From the NCBI RefSeq assembly GCF_040643435.1, contig NZ_JBEYUH010000016.1, forward strand, positions 51,276 to 115,275: 64,000 nt of DNA. Direction: 5' to 3'. The position numbers were made by a program, and so were the translations under genes. Shown here one piece after another: positions 42,466 through 54,376 of the stretch. Numbering within the stretch: the first letter of the stretch is position 1; each line of letters starts with the position of its first letter. The DNA comes from Rhodococcus sp040643435 (GTDB taxonomy: Bacteria > Actinomycetota > Actinomycetes > Mycobacteriales > Mycobacteriaceae). The notes beneath the pieces were generated by a model that was not told where the DNA came from, made no database searches, and was given only the letters and a program-made list of their open reading frames with translations.

Positions 42466-44493
42466 GTGCCGGATCTCCCCGAAGTCCCCGAATTGTTGCG
42501 AACCGCGGTACAGACGCTGGGTGGCAAGGAGCGGCGTAATCAGTTGACGATGGCCTCGGCCGTGGCGCACAGCATCGACACCGGCGAGCACCTCGCGGTG
42601 CAGGCCGGCACAGGCACCGGCAAGTCGCTCGCCTATCTCGTGCCGAGCATCCGGTACGCGGTGAAGACGGGCCGCACGGTGGTGGTTTCGACCGCGACCA
42701 TCGCGTTGCAGCGACAGCTCGTCGAGCGCGACCTGCCGCGGCTCGCGGAGGCGCTGGCCGACGCCCTCGGGCGTCGTCCCCGGTTCGCGATCCTGAAGGG
42801 TCGCGGAAACTATCTGTGCCTGAACAAAATTCACACCGGGCTCGCGGAGGAGACCCCGGACGCAGAACTGTTCGACGCATTCGCCCTGTCGCGCATCGGC
42901 CGCGAGGTGCGGAGGGTGACCGAGTGGTCGTCCACCACCGAGACCGGCGATCGCGACGACCTCTCCCCCGGAGTCTCCGATCAGGCGTGGCGCCAGCTCA
43001 GCGTCACAGCGCGCGAATGCCTCGGAAAGTCGCGGTGCCCGGTGGGCGAGGATTGCTTCGCCGAGATCGCACGTGCCGAGGCGGCACAGGTCGACGTGGT
43101 CGTCACCAACCACGCCCTCCTCGCGATCGACGCGATCACCGGCATTTCGATCCTCCCCGAACACGATGTCGTGGTCGTCGACGAGGCGCACGAACTCGTC
43201 GATCGGGTCACGAACGTCGCCACGGCCGAGCTGTCGTCGGGAACGGTGTCCGCGGCCGCGCGCCGGTGTCTCAAACTCGTCGAGGACGAGGAGATCGACC
43301 GTCTCGAGAGCGCCGCCGAGAACTGGGAGTCCTTTCTCGAGGATCTGCCACCGGGTCGCTGGGACGAACTGCCCGAAGGCGCCGCCGCCGCGCTGGCATC
43401 GATCCGCGACGCCGCGTGGGCGGTGCACACGGCGATCGGCCCGGCGAAGCCGGGCACCGATCCCGAGGTCGCCGCCGCACGCAGTCAGGCCCTGGCGGAA
43501 ATCGACGAGGTGCACGACTGTGCGGTCCGCGTGCTCACCACCTTCGAGCAGCGCGATCCCTCGCAACGACCGGACGTCGTGTGGCTCGCTGCGGACGAGT
43601 TCCGCGGCAACGTCCGCCGCACGGTGCGGGTCGCACCGTTGTCGGTCGGCGGGTTACTGCGCAGCCGGCTGTTCGGCGAGTCCACCGTGATACTCACGTC
43701 GGCGACGCTCACGGTAGGCGGATCGTTCGACGGTCTCGCCGTCAACTGGGGTCTGCCGCCGCAGTCGCCGTCGCGCAGCGACACCACCTCCGCGTCCGGC
43801 GCCGAACCGCCCTCGGACAAGGGCGAGATCGCGTGGAACGGCATCGACGTCGGATCACCGTTCGACCACGCCAAATCCGGGATCCTCTACATCGCAAAGC
43901 ATCTGACGCCCCCGGGGCGCGACGGCCTGGCCCCCTCCCATCTCGACGAGATCGCCGAACTCGTCACCGCTGCGGAAGGACGGACACTCGGACTGTTCTC
44001 CTCCATGCGTGCCGCCAAGGCCGCCGCCGAGGCCCTTCGGGAGCGTCTCGACACTCCGATCCTGTGCCAGGGCGACGACGCGACCGGTGCGCTGGTCGAG
44101 AAGTTCGCGGCCGACGAAGCGACGAGCCTGTTCGGCACCTTGTCGCTGTGGCAGGGCGTCGACGTCCCGGGCCCGTCGCTGTCACTGGTGATCATCGACC
44201 GGATTCCGTTCCCGCGTCCCGACGACCCACTGCTGGTCGCCCGGCAGCGTGCCGTCGAGGCGCGCGGGGGCAACGGGTTCATGGCCGTCGCCGCGAATCA
44301 TGCCGCCCTGCTGCTGGCCCAAGGGGTCGGACGGTTGCTGCGCAGCACCGACGATCGGGGCGTGGTGGCGATTCTCGACTCGCGCCTTGCGACGGCCAGG
44401 TACGGCGGATATCTGCGCGCGTCGCTGCCACCCTTCTGGGAGACGGCCGACCCGGCAGTGGTCCGCCGGGCACTCACGCGTCTGCGCGGTTGA
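42466..44493 (+). CDS. dinG: DinG-type ATP-dependent DNA helicase
   Basis: 675 aa superfamily 2 helicase of the XPD/DinG group. Walker A is QAGTGTGKS (near 45-53), an iron-sulfur cluster is suggested by Cys in GRGNYLC and CLGKSRCPVGEDC, the DEAH box is VVVDEAHELVD, and the C-terminal motifs are FGTLSLWQGVDVPG and LLAQGVGRLLRS. It unwinds 5'-3' and acts on R-loops, D-loops or G4 structures during repair. The GTG at 42466 has TACCCT six bases upstream, supporting a leaderless start separate from pncB-pncA; GTG at 42460 is also in frame. Equivalent of Rv1329c. It converges with glgP (17-base gap). Confidence 0.93.
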   Translation: MPDLPEVPELLRTAVQTLGGKERRNQLTMASAVAHSIDTGEHLAVQAGTGTGKSLAYLVPSIRYAVKTGRTVVVSTATIALQRQLVERDLPRLAEALADALGRRPRFAILKGRGNYLCLNKIHTGLAEETPDAELFDAFALSRIGREVRRVTEWSSTTETGDRDDLSPGVSDQAWRQLSVTARECLGKSRCPVGEDCFAEIARAEAAQVDVVVTNHALLAIDAITGISILPEHDVVVVDEAHELVDRVTNVATAELSSGTVSAAARRCLKLVEDEEIDRLESAAENWESFLEDLPPGRWDELPEGAAAALASIRDAAWAVHTAIGPAKPGTDPEVAAARSQALAEIDEVHDCAVRVLTTFEQRDPSQRPDVVWLAADEFRGNVRRTVRVAPLSVGGLLRSRLFGESTVILTSATLTVGGSFDGLAVNWGLPPQSPSRSDTTSASGAEPPSDKGEIAWNGIDVGSPFDHAKSGILYIAKHLTPPGRDGLAPSHLDEIAELVTAAEGRTLGLFSSMRAAKAAAEALRERLDTPILCQGDDATGALVEKFAADEATSLFGTLSLWQGVDVPGPSLSLVIIDRIPFPRPDDPLLVARQRAVEARGGNGFMAVAANHAALLLAQGVGRLLRSTDDRGVVAILDSRLATARYGGYLRASLPPFWETADPAVVRRALTRLRG

Positions 44494-44510
44494 GCACCCG
44501 GCCGGACCTG

Positions 44511-47090
44511 CTACTGGGGTAGGGCGACCATGCCCAGTTCGGCAGGTGTTGCGAGCAGATCGTGCTTGGGCAGTACCCGCACGGTGTAGCCGACCGCCCC
44601 GGCGAGCGGCAGCGGCACCGTCGCGGTGAATTCCTCGCCGAGCACGTCACTACCGGTGTGTTCCATCGGCACGGTGACGGGATCGACGATCACGTCGTCG
44701 GGGCCGACACGACCGACGACGGCCTGCACCTCCACATCCTGCGGGGTCAACTCCCCGAGTTGCACGTGGGCGGTCAGACCCAGCGGCAGTCCGATCCGCG
44801 GTACTTCGGGAATGGGAGTCGAATCAACCTGCGCGACACGCACTCCCGGCCACGCCGCATCGATCCGGTGCCGGTACTCGGCCACCGCCCGTGCTCCCGC
44901 GAAGTCGTCGGCGGTCACCGCAGCGGCCGCGGCTGCTGCGGGGAAGTAGTAGTCGACGGCGTAGTCGCGCACCATCCGTGAGGCGAGCACCTTCGGACCG
45001 AGATTCTCGAGAGTATGACGCACCATCTCGACCCAGCGGGCCGGCACACCGTCCGGGTCGCGATCGTAGAAGCGCGGCAGCACAGAGCGCTCGAGCAGTT
45101 CGTACAGGGCGGCGGCCTCGAGATCGTCGCGGCGGGCATCGTCGACTCCGTCGGCGGTAGGGATCGCCCAGCCGTTCTCGCCGTCGAACATCTCGTCCCA
45201 CCAGCCGTCCCGGATGGACAGGTTGAGTCCGCCGTTGAGCGCCGACTTCATGCCGGAGGTGCCGCACGCCTCGAGCGGCCGCAGCGGATTGTTCAGCCAG
45301 ACGTCGCATCCCCAGTACAGATAACGGGCCATCGACATGTCGTAATTGGGCAGGAACACGATGCGGTGCCGCAGGTCGTAACGGTCGGCGAACCGCACGA
45401 CCTGCTGAATGAGCGCCTTACCACCGTCGTCGGCAGGATGACTCTTGCCTGCCACGACGAGTTGGACGGGCCGCTCGTCGTCGAGCAGCAGCGCCCGCAA
45501 CCGTTCGGGATCGCGCAGCATCAGCGTCAGGCGCTTGTAGGTGGGCACACGCCGCGCGAAGCCCACCGTGAGCACATTCGGATCGAAGACCGACTCGATC
45601 CAGCCGAGTTCGGCTTCGGTCGCGCCGCGTTCGAGCCACGACTCGCGTAACCGGCGTCGCACTTCCGCGACGAGTTGGGCGCGCAGTTCGTTACGGGTCG
45701 CCCACAGCTCCCTGCGGTCCACGGTCTGCAGCAGTTCCCAGCCGCGCGCCTCCTCGACGCGGTCGGGTCCGGCGAGCCGATTCGCGAGCGCCACCCATTC
45801 GCGCGCGGCCCAGGTCGGGGCGTGCACGCCGTTGGTGACCGATCCGATGGGCACCTCGGCGGCGTCGAAGCCGGGCCAGAGCCCTTCGAACATGCCGCGG
45901 CTGACCTCGCCGTGCAGTTTCGACACGCCGTTGCAGCGTTGCGCAAGGCGCAGACCGAGGTGCGCCATGTTGAACACGTTCGGATTGCTCTCGCGACCGA
46001 GGGCGAGGATGCGGTCGACGGTCAGACCGGGTAGCAGCGCCGACTCGTTCTCGCCGTTGGTGCCCGAGAAGTAGTGCCGCACGAGGTCTATCGGGAAGCG
46101 GTCGATGCCCGCCGGCACGGGCGTGTGTGTCGTGAAGACGGTACCGGCCCGCACCGCCGCGAGTGCTTCGTCGAATTCGAGTCCGGAACCCGTCACGAGT
46201 TCGCGGATACGTTCGGCACCGAGGAAGCCCGCGTGGCCCTCGTTCATATGGAAGACGTCCGGCTCGGGAAGAGCGTGGATGCGCGTATAGGCACGCACTG
46301 CACGCACCCCGCCCACGCCGGCGAGAATCTCCTGCTTGATCCGGTGATCCTGATCGCCGCCGTAGAGGCGGTCGGTCACTCCGCACAACTCTTCGTCGTT
46401 GGAGGGAAGGTCGGAATCGAGCAGCAGCAACGGCACGCGTCCCACCTGGGCGATCCAGATCCGCGCGTCGAGCGTTCGCCCTCCCGGAACGGCGACGTGC
46501 ACGAGCGCGGCACTGCCGTCCGCCTCGGTGAGCAGTCGGAGCGGCAGACCTTGCGGGTCGTAGGAGGGATAGTGCTCCATCTGCCAGCCGTCGGCGCTGA
46601 GCGACTGCCGGAAGTAGCCGGAGCGGTAGAGCAGGCCGACGCCGATGAGCGGCAGACCGAGATCGGAGGCGGCCTTGAGATGGTCGCCGGCGAGGATGCC
46701 GAGTCCGCCGGAGTAGTTCGGGAGCACCTCGCTCACACCGAACTCCATCGAGAAGTAGGCGATCCCGTTGGGCAGTTCCGTGCGGCGCTGCTGTTGCTCC
46801 TGATACCAGCGGGGACGCGTGAGGTAGTGCTCGAGGTCCGCAGCCGCCGCGTCGAGCCGGGCGAGGAATTCGCCGTCCTCGGCGAGTGCGTCGAGTCGCG
46901 ACGGTGGCACCTCACCGAGCAGGCGGACCGGGTCGTTGCCGTATCTACGCCAAAGATCCGGATCGACGGATTCGAACAGATCCTGGGTGGGGGGATGCCA
47001 CGACCACCGCAGGTTCGCGGTCAGGGCTCCCAGCGCAGCCAACCGCTCAGGAAGATGGGCTCGTACGGTGAACCGGCGCAGTGCTTTCAC
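44511..47090 (-). CDS. glgP: Alpha-glucan (glycogen/maltodextrin) phosphorylase
   Basis: 859 aa cytosolic enzyme that releases glucose 1-phosphate from alpha-1,4-glucans using pyridoxal phosphate. NYSGGLGILAGDHLKAASDL, FHMNEGHAGFLG, FTTHTPVPAGID, LPNYDMSMAR and the PLP-lysine segment GTSGMKSALNGG (Lys615) follow the actinobacterial GlgP (Rv1328). A DUF3417 N-terminal segment (FTVRAHLPERLAALGALTANLRWSW) is typical of this branch. The GTG at 47090 matches the homolog start and has TAGTGT seven bases upstream (leaderless); ATG at 47111 is an alternative. Divergent from glgE-glgB, forming one glucan locus. Confidence 0.95.
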   Translation of the reverse strand: MKALRRFTVRAHLPERLAALGALTANLRWSWHPPTQDLFESVDPDLWRRYGNDPVRLLGEVPPSRLDALAEDGEFLARLDAAAADLEHYLTRPRWYQEQQQRRTELPNGIAYFSMEFGVSEVLPNYSGGLGILAGDHLKAASDLGLPLIGVGLLYRSGYFRQSLSADGWQMEHYPSYDPQGLPLRLLTEADGSAALVHVAVPGGRTLDARIWIAQVGRVPLLLLDSDLPSNDEELCGVTDRLYGGDQDHRIKQEILAGVGGVRAVRAYTRIHALPEPDVFHMNEGHAGFLGAERIRELVTGSGLEFDEALAAVRAGTVFTTHTPVPAGIDRFPIDLVRHYFSGTNGENESALLPGLTVDRILALGRESNPNVFNMAHLGLRLAQRCNGVSKLHGEVSRGMFEGLWPGFDAAEVPIGSVTNGVHAPTWAAREWVALANRLAGPDRVEEARGWELLQTVDRRELWATRNELRAQLVAEVRRRLRESWLERGATEAELGWIESVFDPNVLTVGFARRVPTYKRLTLMLRDPERLRALLLDDERPVQLVVAGKSHPADDGGKALIQQVVRFADRYDLRHRIVFLPNYDMSMARYLYWGCDVWLNNPLRPLEACGTSGMKSALNGGLNLSIRDGWWDEMFDGENGWAIPTADGVDDARRDDLEAAALYELLERSVLPRFYDRDPDGVPARWVEMVRHTLENLGPKVLASRMVRDYAVDYYFPAAAAAAAVTADDFAGARAVAEYRHRIDAAWPGVRVAQVDSTPIPEVPRIGLPLGLTAHVQLGELTPQDVEVQAVVGRVGPDDVIVDPVTVPMEHTGSDVLGEEFTATVPLPLAGAVGYTVRVLPKHDLLATPAELGMVALPQ

Positions 47091-47217
47091 GGGGGGAACA
47101 CTACCGATCATCGGCGGCTCGTGACGGGTGTGGCGGCACATCCGGCGCAGGTCACTTCCGCGACCGGTCGCGCGGAGCCGCCCGGAGGTGCGCCGGGCGA
47201 TGGCGAGCGCACACGAA

Positions 47218-47247
47218 AAGCCCCGCGGTGTGCACACCGCGGGGCTT
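47218..47247. terminator. Terminator after the small peptide gene
   Basis: A 30-base perfect palindrome of AAGCCCCGCGGTGTG and its complement; read on the minus strand it is followed by TTTTCGTG. It lies 35 bases past the stop of the 22-residue reading frame at 47283-47351 and ends that short transcript before the glgP promoter. Confidence 0.8.
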
Positions 47248-47282
47248 CCCTTCCGATGGCCGACCCCCCGTCGGCCGGCGGA

Positions 47283-47351
47283 TCAGAGTCCGCCGAGAAG
47301 CAGATGCAGAAGGCTTCCGACGACCTCGATCAAACCGGCAACCAAACCCAT
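47283..47351 (-). CDS. Small hydrophobic peptide (22 aa), putative
   Basis: Very short reading frame, start ATG at 47351, preceded by AAAGGATGAAAGT, one of the best Shine-Dalgarno sites in the window, and followed by a perfect terminator at 47218-47247. The peptide starts MGLVAGLIEVVG and is almost wholly Gly, Leu and Val, with single Glu9, Ser13 and His16 spaced to fall on one helix face. That makes it a short amphipathic helix likely to sit in the membrane. No family is recognised. Its own ribosome site and terminator argue against a random frame, but expression is unproven. The longer frame upstream to 47564 has no support. Confidence 0.55.
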   Translation of the reverse strand: MGLVAGLIEVVGSLLHLLLGGL

Positions 47352-47610
47352 ACTTTCATCCTTTCGCCGTGCCTCTGCCGAGGCTGTTGTTGTGTTGCAG
47401 AACAAACAGTAGGAGGTCCGGTGTTGCCTTCCGGTCAACGGAAGTGAACGCTGAGTTACAGATACTTTCGGTTCGGCACAGGGGATCCTGCGCGGGTCCC
47501 GCCGCACGTACAGCCGTGCGGCGCCACCTCCATTACGGTGGTGCGAGACAAGGCCGTTGCCCACATCGGCCCTGCTCGTCCACTACGGACCCGCACGGAA
47601 CGGAGCTAGC
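47352..47610. other. Intergenic region between the small peptide gene and glgE
   Basis: No further gene is credible in these 259 bases. It must hold the promoter of the small peptide gene (minus) and that of glgE-glgB (plus). On the minus strand TTGACC and TACTGT occur 21 bases apart upstream of the peptide gene, too far for a standard promoter, so I do not assign it. Confidence 0.5.
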
Positions 47611-49625
47611 GTGACAGGTCGGCTCGCCATCGACGACGTACAACCCTCCATCGACGGAGGTCGTTATCCGACGAAGGCGGTCGTCGGGGAGGTGGTGCCG
47701 GTCTCCGCCGTCGTGTGGCGTGAGGGCCACGACGCCATCGCCGCGACACTCGCCGTCCGAGGACCCGCCGACGACCCGGAATCCGCAGGCAGGCTGGTGC
47801 GCATCCCCATGGTCCCGGGCGACCTACCGGATAACTTTCATGCCACTTTCTCGCCCACGAGTGTGGGTATGTGGACCTACCGGGTCGAGGCATGGAGCGA
47901 CCCGGTGGCGACCTGGCGCCATGCCGTCACCGCCAAGCTCGACGCAGGACAGGACGCCACCGAACTCGCGAACGACCTCGAGCTCGGCGCACGGATCTTC
48001 GAGAAGGCCGCGAAGGGCGCCCCCCGCGGCAGTCGTCCCGCGCTGCTCGCCGTCGCCCTGTCGTTGCGCTCGGAACGCTCGCTACCCGAGCGCGTGGCCC
48101 CGGCCTTCTCCCCTGACGTGACGGAAATCCTCCGCGCCCATCCGCTCCGCGAACTGGTCACGCGCGGAAAGGCGTTCACGGCGCTCGTCGACCGTCGCCG
48201 CGCGCTGTTCGGTTCGTGGTACGAGTTCTTCCCGCGCTCCACCGGAGGCTGGCACGAGGACGGAACCCCCCGGCACGGCACCTTTGCCACTGCCGCAGCC
48301 GACCTGCCGCGCATAGCGGCGATGGGCTTCGACGTCGTCTATCTCCCCCCGATCCACCCGATCGGCAGAGTCAACCGCAAAGGGCCGAACAACACCCTCG
48401 TCGCCGGCCCGGACGACGTCGGATCGCCGTGGGCTATCGGCTCCGACGAAGGCGGACACGACGCCATCCATCCCGAACTCGGAACCGAGCAGGACTTCCG
48501 CGATTTCGTGACGCGCGCGAAGGAACTCGATCTCGAGGTCGCGCTCGACCTCGCGCTGCAGTGCGCTCCCGACCATCCGTGGGCCCGTGAGCATCCGGAA
48601 TGGTTCACCGTGCTTCCCGACGGCACCATCGCATACGCGGAGAACCCACCCAAGAAGTACCAGGACATCTATCCCATCAATTTCGACAACGACCCCGACG
48701 GTATCTACGCCGAGGTCCTGCGCGTGGTCCGCCATTGGATCCGATCGGGTGTGGAGATCTTCCGCGTCGACAACCCGCACACCAAACCGCCGAGTTTCTG
48801 GGAACAACTCATCGCCGAGATCAAGCGGACCGATCCGAACGTACTGTTCCTGTCGGAAGCGTTCACCCGACCGGCCCGCCTGTACGGGCTCGCGCGTCGC
48901 GGATTCACGCAGTCCTACACGTATTTCACGTGGCGGATAGCGAAATGGGAGCTCACCGAATTCGGTAACGAGATCGCCGCGAAGGCCGACGAGGCAAGAC
49001 CGAATCTGTTCGTCAACACCCCCGACATCCTGCACGAATCACTGCAGCACGGTGGGCCGGGAATGTTCGCCCTGCGAGCGGCGCTCGCCGCCACGATGTC
49101 GCCGTCCTGGGGCGTGTACTCGGGGTACGAACTGTACGAGCACGTCGCGGTCCGGCCCGGCAGCGAGGAGTATCTCGACTCGGAGAAGTACCAGCTGCGA
49201 CCGCGGCGTTTCGACGAGGCCCGCCGCCGCGGCGAATCGCTCGAGCCGTGGCTGACGACCCTCAACCGCATCCGTCGTGCCCACCCGGCTCTGCAGCAAC
49301 TGCGCAATATCACCTTCCATCACGTCGACAACGACGCCCTGATCGCCTACTCGAAGTTCGATCCGTCCTCCGGCGACTGCGTGCTCACGGTGATCAATCT
49401 CAACCCGTACGGAGCCGAACAGGGCACCGTGTGGCTCGACATGCCGCAACTCGGACATGACTGGCACGACCGCTTCTCCGTTTACGACGAGGTGAGCGGG
49501 GAACAGTACTCCTGGGGACAGGCCAATTTCGTGCGTCTCGAACCATGGCGGGCGGTGGCGCACATCCTGGCACTGCCCCCGATCGGTATCCCCACCCGCA
49601 CAACGCTCGCCTACAGGAGGCAGTC

Positions 49626-49629
<4 letters not shown>
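47611..49629 (+). CDS. glgE: Maltosyltransferase GlgE
   Basis: 672 aa GH13_3 enzyme that transfers maltose from maltose 1-phosphate to the growing alpha-1,4-glucan. An N-terminal beta domain (about 1-105) precedes a helical bundle and the barrel: PIHPIGRVNRKGPNN, ALDLALQCAPDHPW, the nucleophile Asp387 in EIFRVDNPHTKPP, the acid Glu in VLFLSEAFTRP, and FVNTPDILHE with the third carboxylate. Target of interest in M. tuberculosis (Rv1327c). GTG at 47611 with GGAG six bases upstream. glgB overlaps its stop by four bases. Its maltose 1-phosphate source (GlgM or TreS-Pep2) is not in the window. Confidence 0.96.
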
Positions 49630-51836
<2,207 letters not shown>

Positions 51837-51864
51837 CGCTGCCCGACGACAGGAGCACCACGAG

Positions 51865-53313
51865 ATGGGACGGACTCACCGGTTCACGCGACTGGTGGTG
51901 CCCGCACTGACCGTCATCCTGCTGGCGGGTTGCGCCCAGCAGATCGAAGGAACGGCGGTTTCGATCTACGACAATCCGTTCACGGTGGCGGGCCTGCCCG
52001 TCACCTCCGGAGCGTCCGGTCCGCGCAGCGGCGTCCCCGATGCGGACGTGGACATCGAGAACACCGACGGTGGTCCCGTCGACATTCTCGCCGGCAACGC
52101 GATCGCGGACATCGAGGAGTACTGGCGACAGGAGTTCGGTTCCGTCGCCCGGGGCGCCTTCCGTCCGGTCGACACGATCATCTCGTGGGATCCTTCCGAA
52201 CGGAGGGGGCCGCGATTCTGCGGCAACCCCACCTTCGACTTCGTCAACGCGGCCTACTGCAGTGGTGGCAATGAGATCGGATGGGACCGCACAGTCCTCA
52301 TGCCACAATTGATCGACAATTTCGGTCCGATGGCGGCGGTGACCGTCCTGGCGCACGAATACGGGCACGCCGTCCAGCACTCGGCGGGACTGGTTGCCGA
52401 GGACGATCCCGGCATCGTCTTCGAGCAGCAGGCCGACTGCTTCGCCGGTGCCTTCATGCGGCACGTCGCGGAAGACCGGGCAACGCACTTCCGGCTCGAC
52501 ACCTCGGACGGCCTCAACAACGTACTCGCCTCGATGGTGTTCTTCCGCGACGTCGATCCGAATGATCCGGACTCGATCCACGGCTCGGCCTTCGAACGCG
52601 TCACGGCCGTGCAGATCGGATTCACCGACGGAGCGGCCGCGTGCGCGCGCATCGACGCTGCCGAGATCGAGTCACGTCGCGCCGATCTGCCGCAGTACGG
52701 CACCGGCGAGGACGACGGTGAGCTCCCGGTCACGGGCGAGGCCGTCGAGATGATCTTCGAATCGTTCCACCAGGTATTCGACCTCGAGCCCCGCCCCCGG
52801 CTCGACATGACCGGCGTCGACCTCGACTGTCCCGACGCCCGGGCAACCTCGCCTGTGTCGTACTGCCCCGCGACGAACACGGTGAGTGTGGACCTCGAGG
52901 CGCTTACTGAGCGGGGTGAGGCCGCCTCCGAGGGCGGCGGGTCCGATTCCGGCGTACGCGGCGATTACAACGCCTACGTCCTCGTCGCCTCCCGGTACGC
53001 ACTCGCGGTGCAGAAGGAAGCGGGTCAGTCGCTCACCGAACCCCGCACCGCCCTGCGGGCGGCCTGCCTGTCGGGGGCGATCAGCGCGGCACTGAGTCCG
53101 GGGAGCACCGTTACGTCGAAGGTCGACCCTTCCGAGGTGCTGGTGTGGTTATCCCCCGGCGACCTCGACGAAGCGGTCTCGGGCCTGCTCACCGATGGTC
53201 TCGCGGCGAGCGACCTCAACGGCAACACCGTGCCGAGCGGCTTCTCCCGGGTGGATGCCTTCCGCTCCGGGGTGCTCGGTGGCGAAGCCGCCTGCACAGG
53301 CCGTTACCGCTGA
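51865..53313 (+). CDS. Lipoprotein with putative neutral zinc metallopeptidase domain
   Basis: 482 aa exported lipoprotein. Signal helix with lipobox LLAGC at 20-24. The core holds HEYGHAVQH, an HExxH zinc motif, and 25-30 residues later FEQQADCFAGAF, whose Glu/Asp is the probable third ligand; this HExxH...EQQADCFAG pair matches the YpfJ-type neutral zinc metallopeptidases (PF04228). Cys pairs suggest disulfides. It would act in the cell envelope; substrate unknown. ATG with CAGGAG Shine-Dalgarno, starting 28 bases after glgB and possibly co-transcribed, though followed by its own terminator. Confidence 0.82.
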   Translation: MGRTHRFTRLVVPALTVILLAGCAQQIEGTAVSIYDNPFTVAGLPVTSGASGPRSGVPDADVDIENTDGGPVDILAGNAIADIEEYWRQEFGSVARGAFRPVDTIISWDPSERRGPRFCGNPTFDFVNAAYCSGGNEIGWDRTVLMPQLIDNFGPMAAVTVLAHEYGHAVQHSAGLVAEDDPGIVFEQQADCFAGAFMRHVAEDRATHFRLDTSDGLNNVLASMVFFRDVDPNDPDSIHGSAFERVTAVQIGFTDGAAACARIDAAEIESRRADLPQYGTGEDDGELPVTGEAVEMIFESFHQVFDLEPRPRLDMTGVDLDCPDARATSPVSYCPATNTVSVDLEALTERGEAASEGGGSDSGVRGDYNAYVLVASRYALAVQKEAGQSLTEPRTALRAACLSGAISAALSPGSTVTSKVDPSEVLVWLSPGDLDEAVSGLLTDGLAASDLNGNTVPSGFSRVDAFRSGVLGGEAACTGRYR

Positions 53314-53319
53314 GACCGA

Positions 53320-53353
53320 ACCGGCCGCCCCCCATCGCGGGCGAGCGGCCGGT
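53320..53353. terminator. Bidirectional terminator
   Basis: ACCGGCCGC (53320-53328) pairs with GCGGCCGGT (53345-53353), with further CCC/GGG pairing inside. It lies between the convergent metallopeptidase (stop 53313) and thioredoxin-like gene (stop 53372). Confidence 0.65.
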
Positions 53354-53371
53354 ACAGCCTTCTACGGACCG

Positions 53372-54310
53372 TCAGTACAGTGCCAGGGCGAGCTTGCGAC
53401 GTGACGCCACCACGACGGGATCTGCTGCGTCGAACAACTCGAAGAGTTCGACGAGCCGGGTGCGAGCGGCGGTCCGCTCGTCTCCGGCGCTGCGACGCAC
53501 GAACTCGATGAGACGGCCGAATGCCGCCTCCGGCTGCTGTGAAAGCAGTTCGGCGTCCGCCGCCACGAACTGTGCCTCGAGGTCGCCGGGCGCGGCATCT
53601 GCGCGCTCGATCGCATCGGCCGGTGCGTTGCTCGCCCGGGCGAGGAAACGCACCTGGCGCAGCGCAGCCTGCGCCTCGGTGTTGCCGGGTTCGGAGTTCA
53701 GGACGAGCTGGTAGGCCGCCTCGGCACCCTCGAAGTCACCGTTCTCGAGGGCTTGTTCGGCGGCTTCGAAACGCGGATCGGCGGGCTGTTCCTCGGGCTC
53801 GGCGCCGGGAGGACCCGACAGCTTGCCGGCCACGGCATTCTGGATGGCATCGAGCCACTGTCGCAGCGCCGGTTCGGGCTGGACACCCTGGAAGTCGGCG
53901 AGCGGCTGCCCCGCTGCGATCGCGACCACCGTCGGTACCGACTGGACACCGAAGGCCTGGGCGATACGCGGGTTCGCGTCGACGTCGACCTTCGCGAGAA
54001 CCCACGAGCCGCCTGCCTCGTTCGCGAGTTTCTCGAGGACGGGCGAGAGTTGCTTGCACGGCTCACACCAGGTCGCCCACAAGTCGACTATCACGGGCAC
54101 CTGCATGGATCGCTGCAGCACCTCGGTCTCGAACGTCGCTTCGGTGACGTCCACGATCGGGGCGAGGGCGCCGGGGGCGGCGCCGTCGCCACCGGGCGGA
54201 GGCGGAGGCGGCGCGGCGGCTCTCTCCTTGAGCGGTGAGAGATCCACCGCGCCGGACATCGCCGCGGCAACGGCGGCAGAACGTGCGGGGCGGGAACCGG
54301 GTCGAGTCAC
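53372..54310 (-). CDS. Thioredoxin-domain co-chaperone (Rv1324/CnoX-like)
   Basis: 312 aa protein. An N-terminal flexible Ala/Pro region with a run of Pro (about 35-50) leads into a thioredoxin domain (about 52-160) with active site WATWCEPCK and the cis-Pro segment VQSVPTVVAI; the C-terminal part (about 180-312) is a tetratricopeptide-like helical region ending LFDAADPVVVASRRKLALALY. This is the YbbN/CnoX architecture, a redox-protective co-chaperone. Equivalent of Rv1324, but here the CxxC is intact. GTG at 54310 matches the homolog; ATG upstream at 54340 is possible. Cytosolic. Confidence 0.87.
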   Translation of the reverse strand: MTRPGSRPARSAAVAAAMSGAVDLSPLKERAAAPPPPPPGGDGAAPGALAPIVDVTEATFETEVLQRSMQVPVIVDLWATWCEPCKQLSPVLEKLANEAGGSWVLAKVDVDANPRIAQAFGVQSVPTVVAIAAGQPLADFQGVQPEPALRQWLDAIQNAVAGKLSGPPGAEPEEQPADPRFEAAEQALENGDFEGAEAAYQLVLNSEPGNTEAQAALRQVRFLARASNAPADAIERADAAPGDLEAQFVAADAELLSQQPEAAFGRLIEFVRRSAGDERTAARTRLVELFELFDAADPVVVASRRKLALALY

Positions 54311-54376
54311 GTCCACCAGTTTGTCACGAGTGGTGGGCATCGCGCTGTGCGGTCCGGCAGCAGACCGCGGGCGAGG

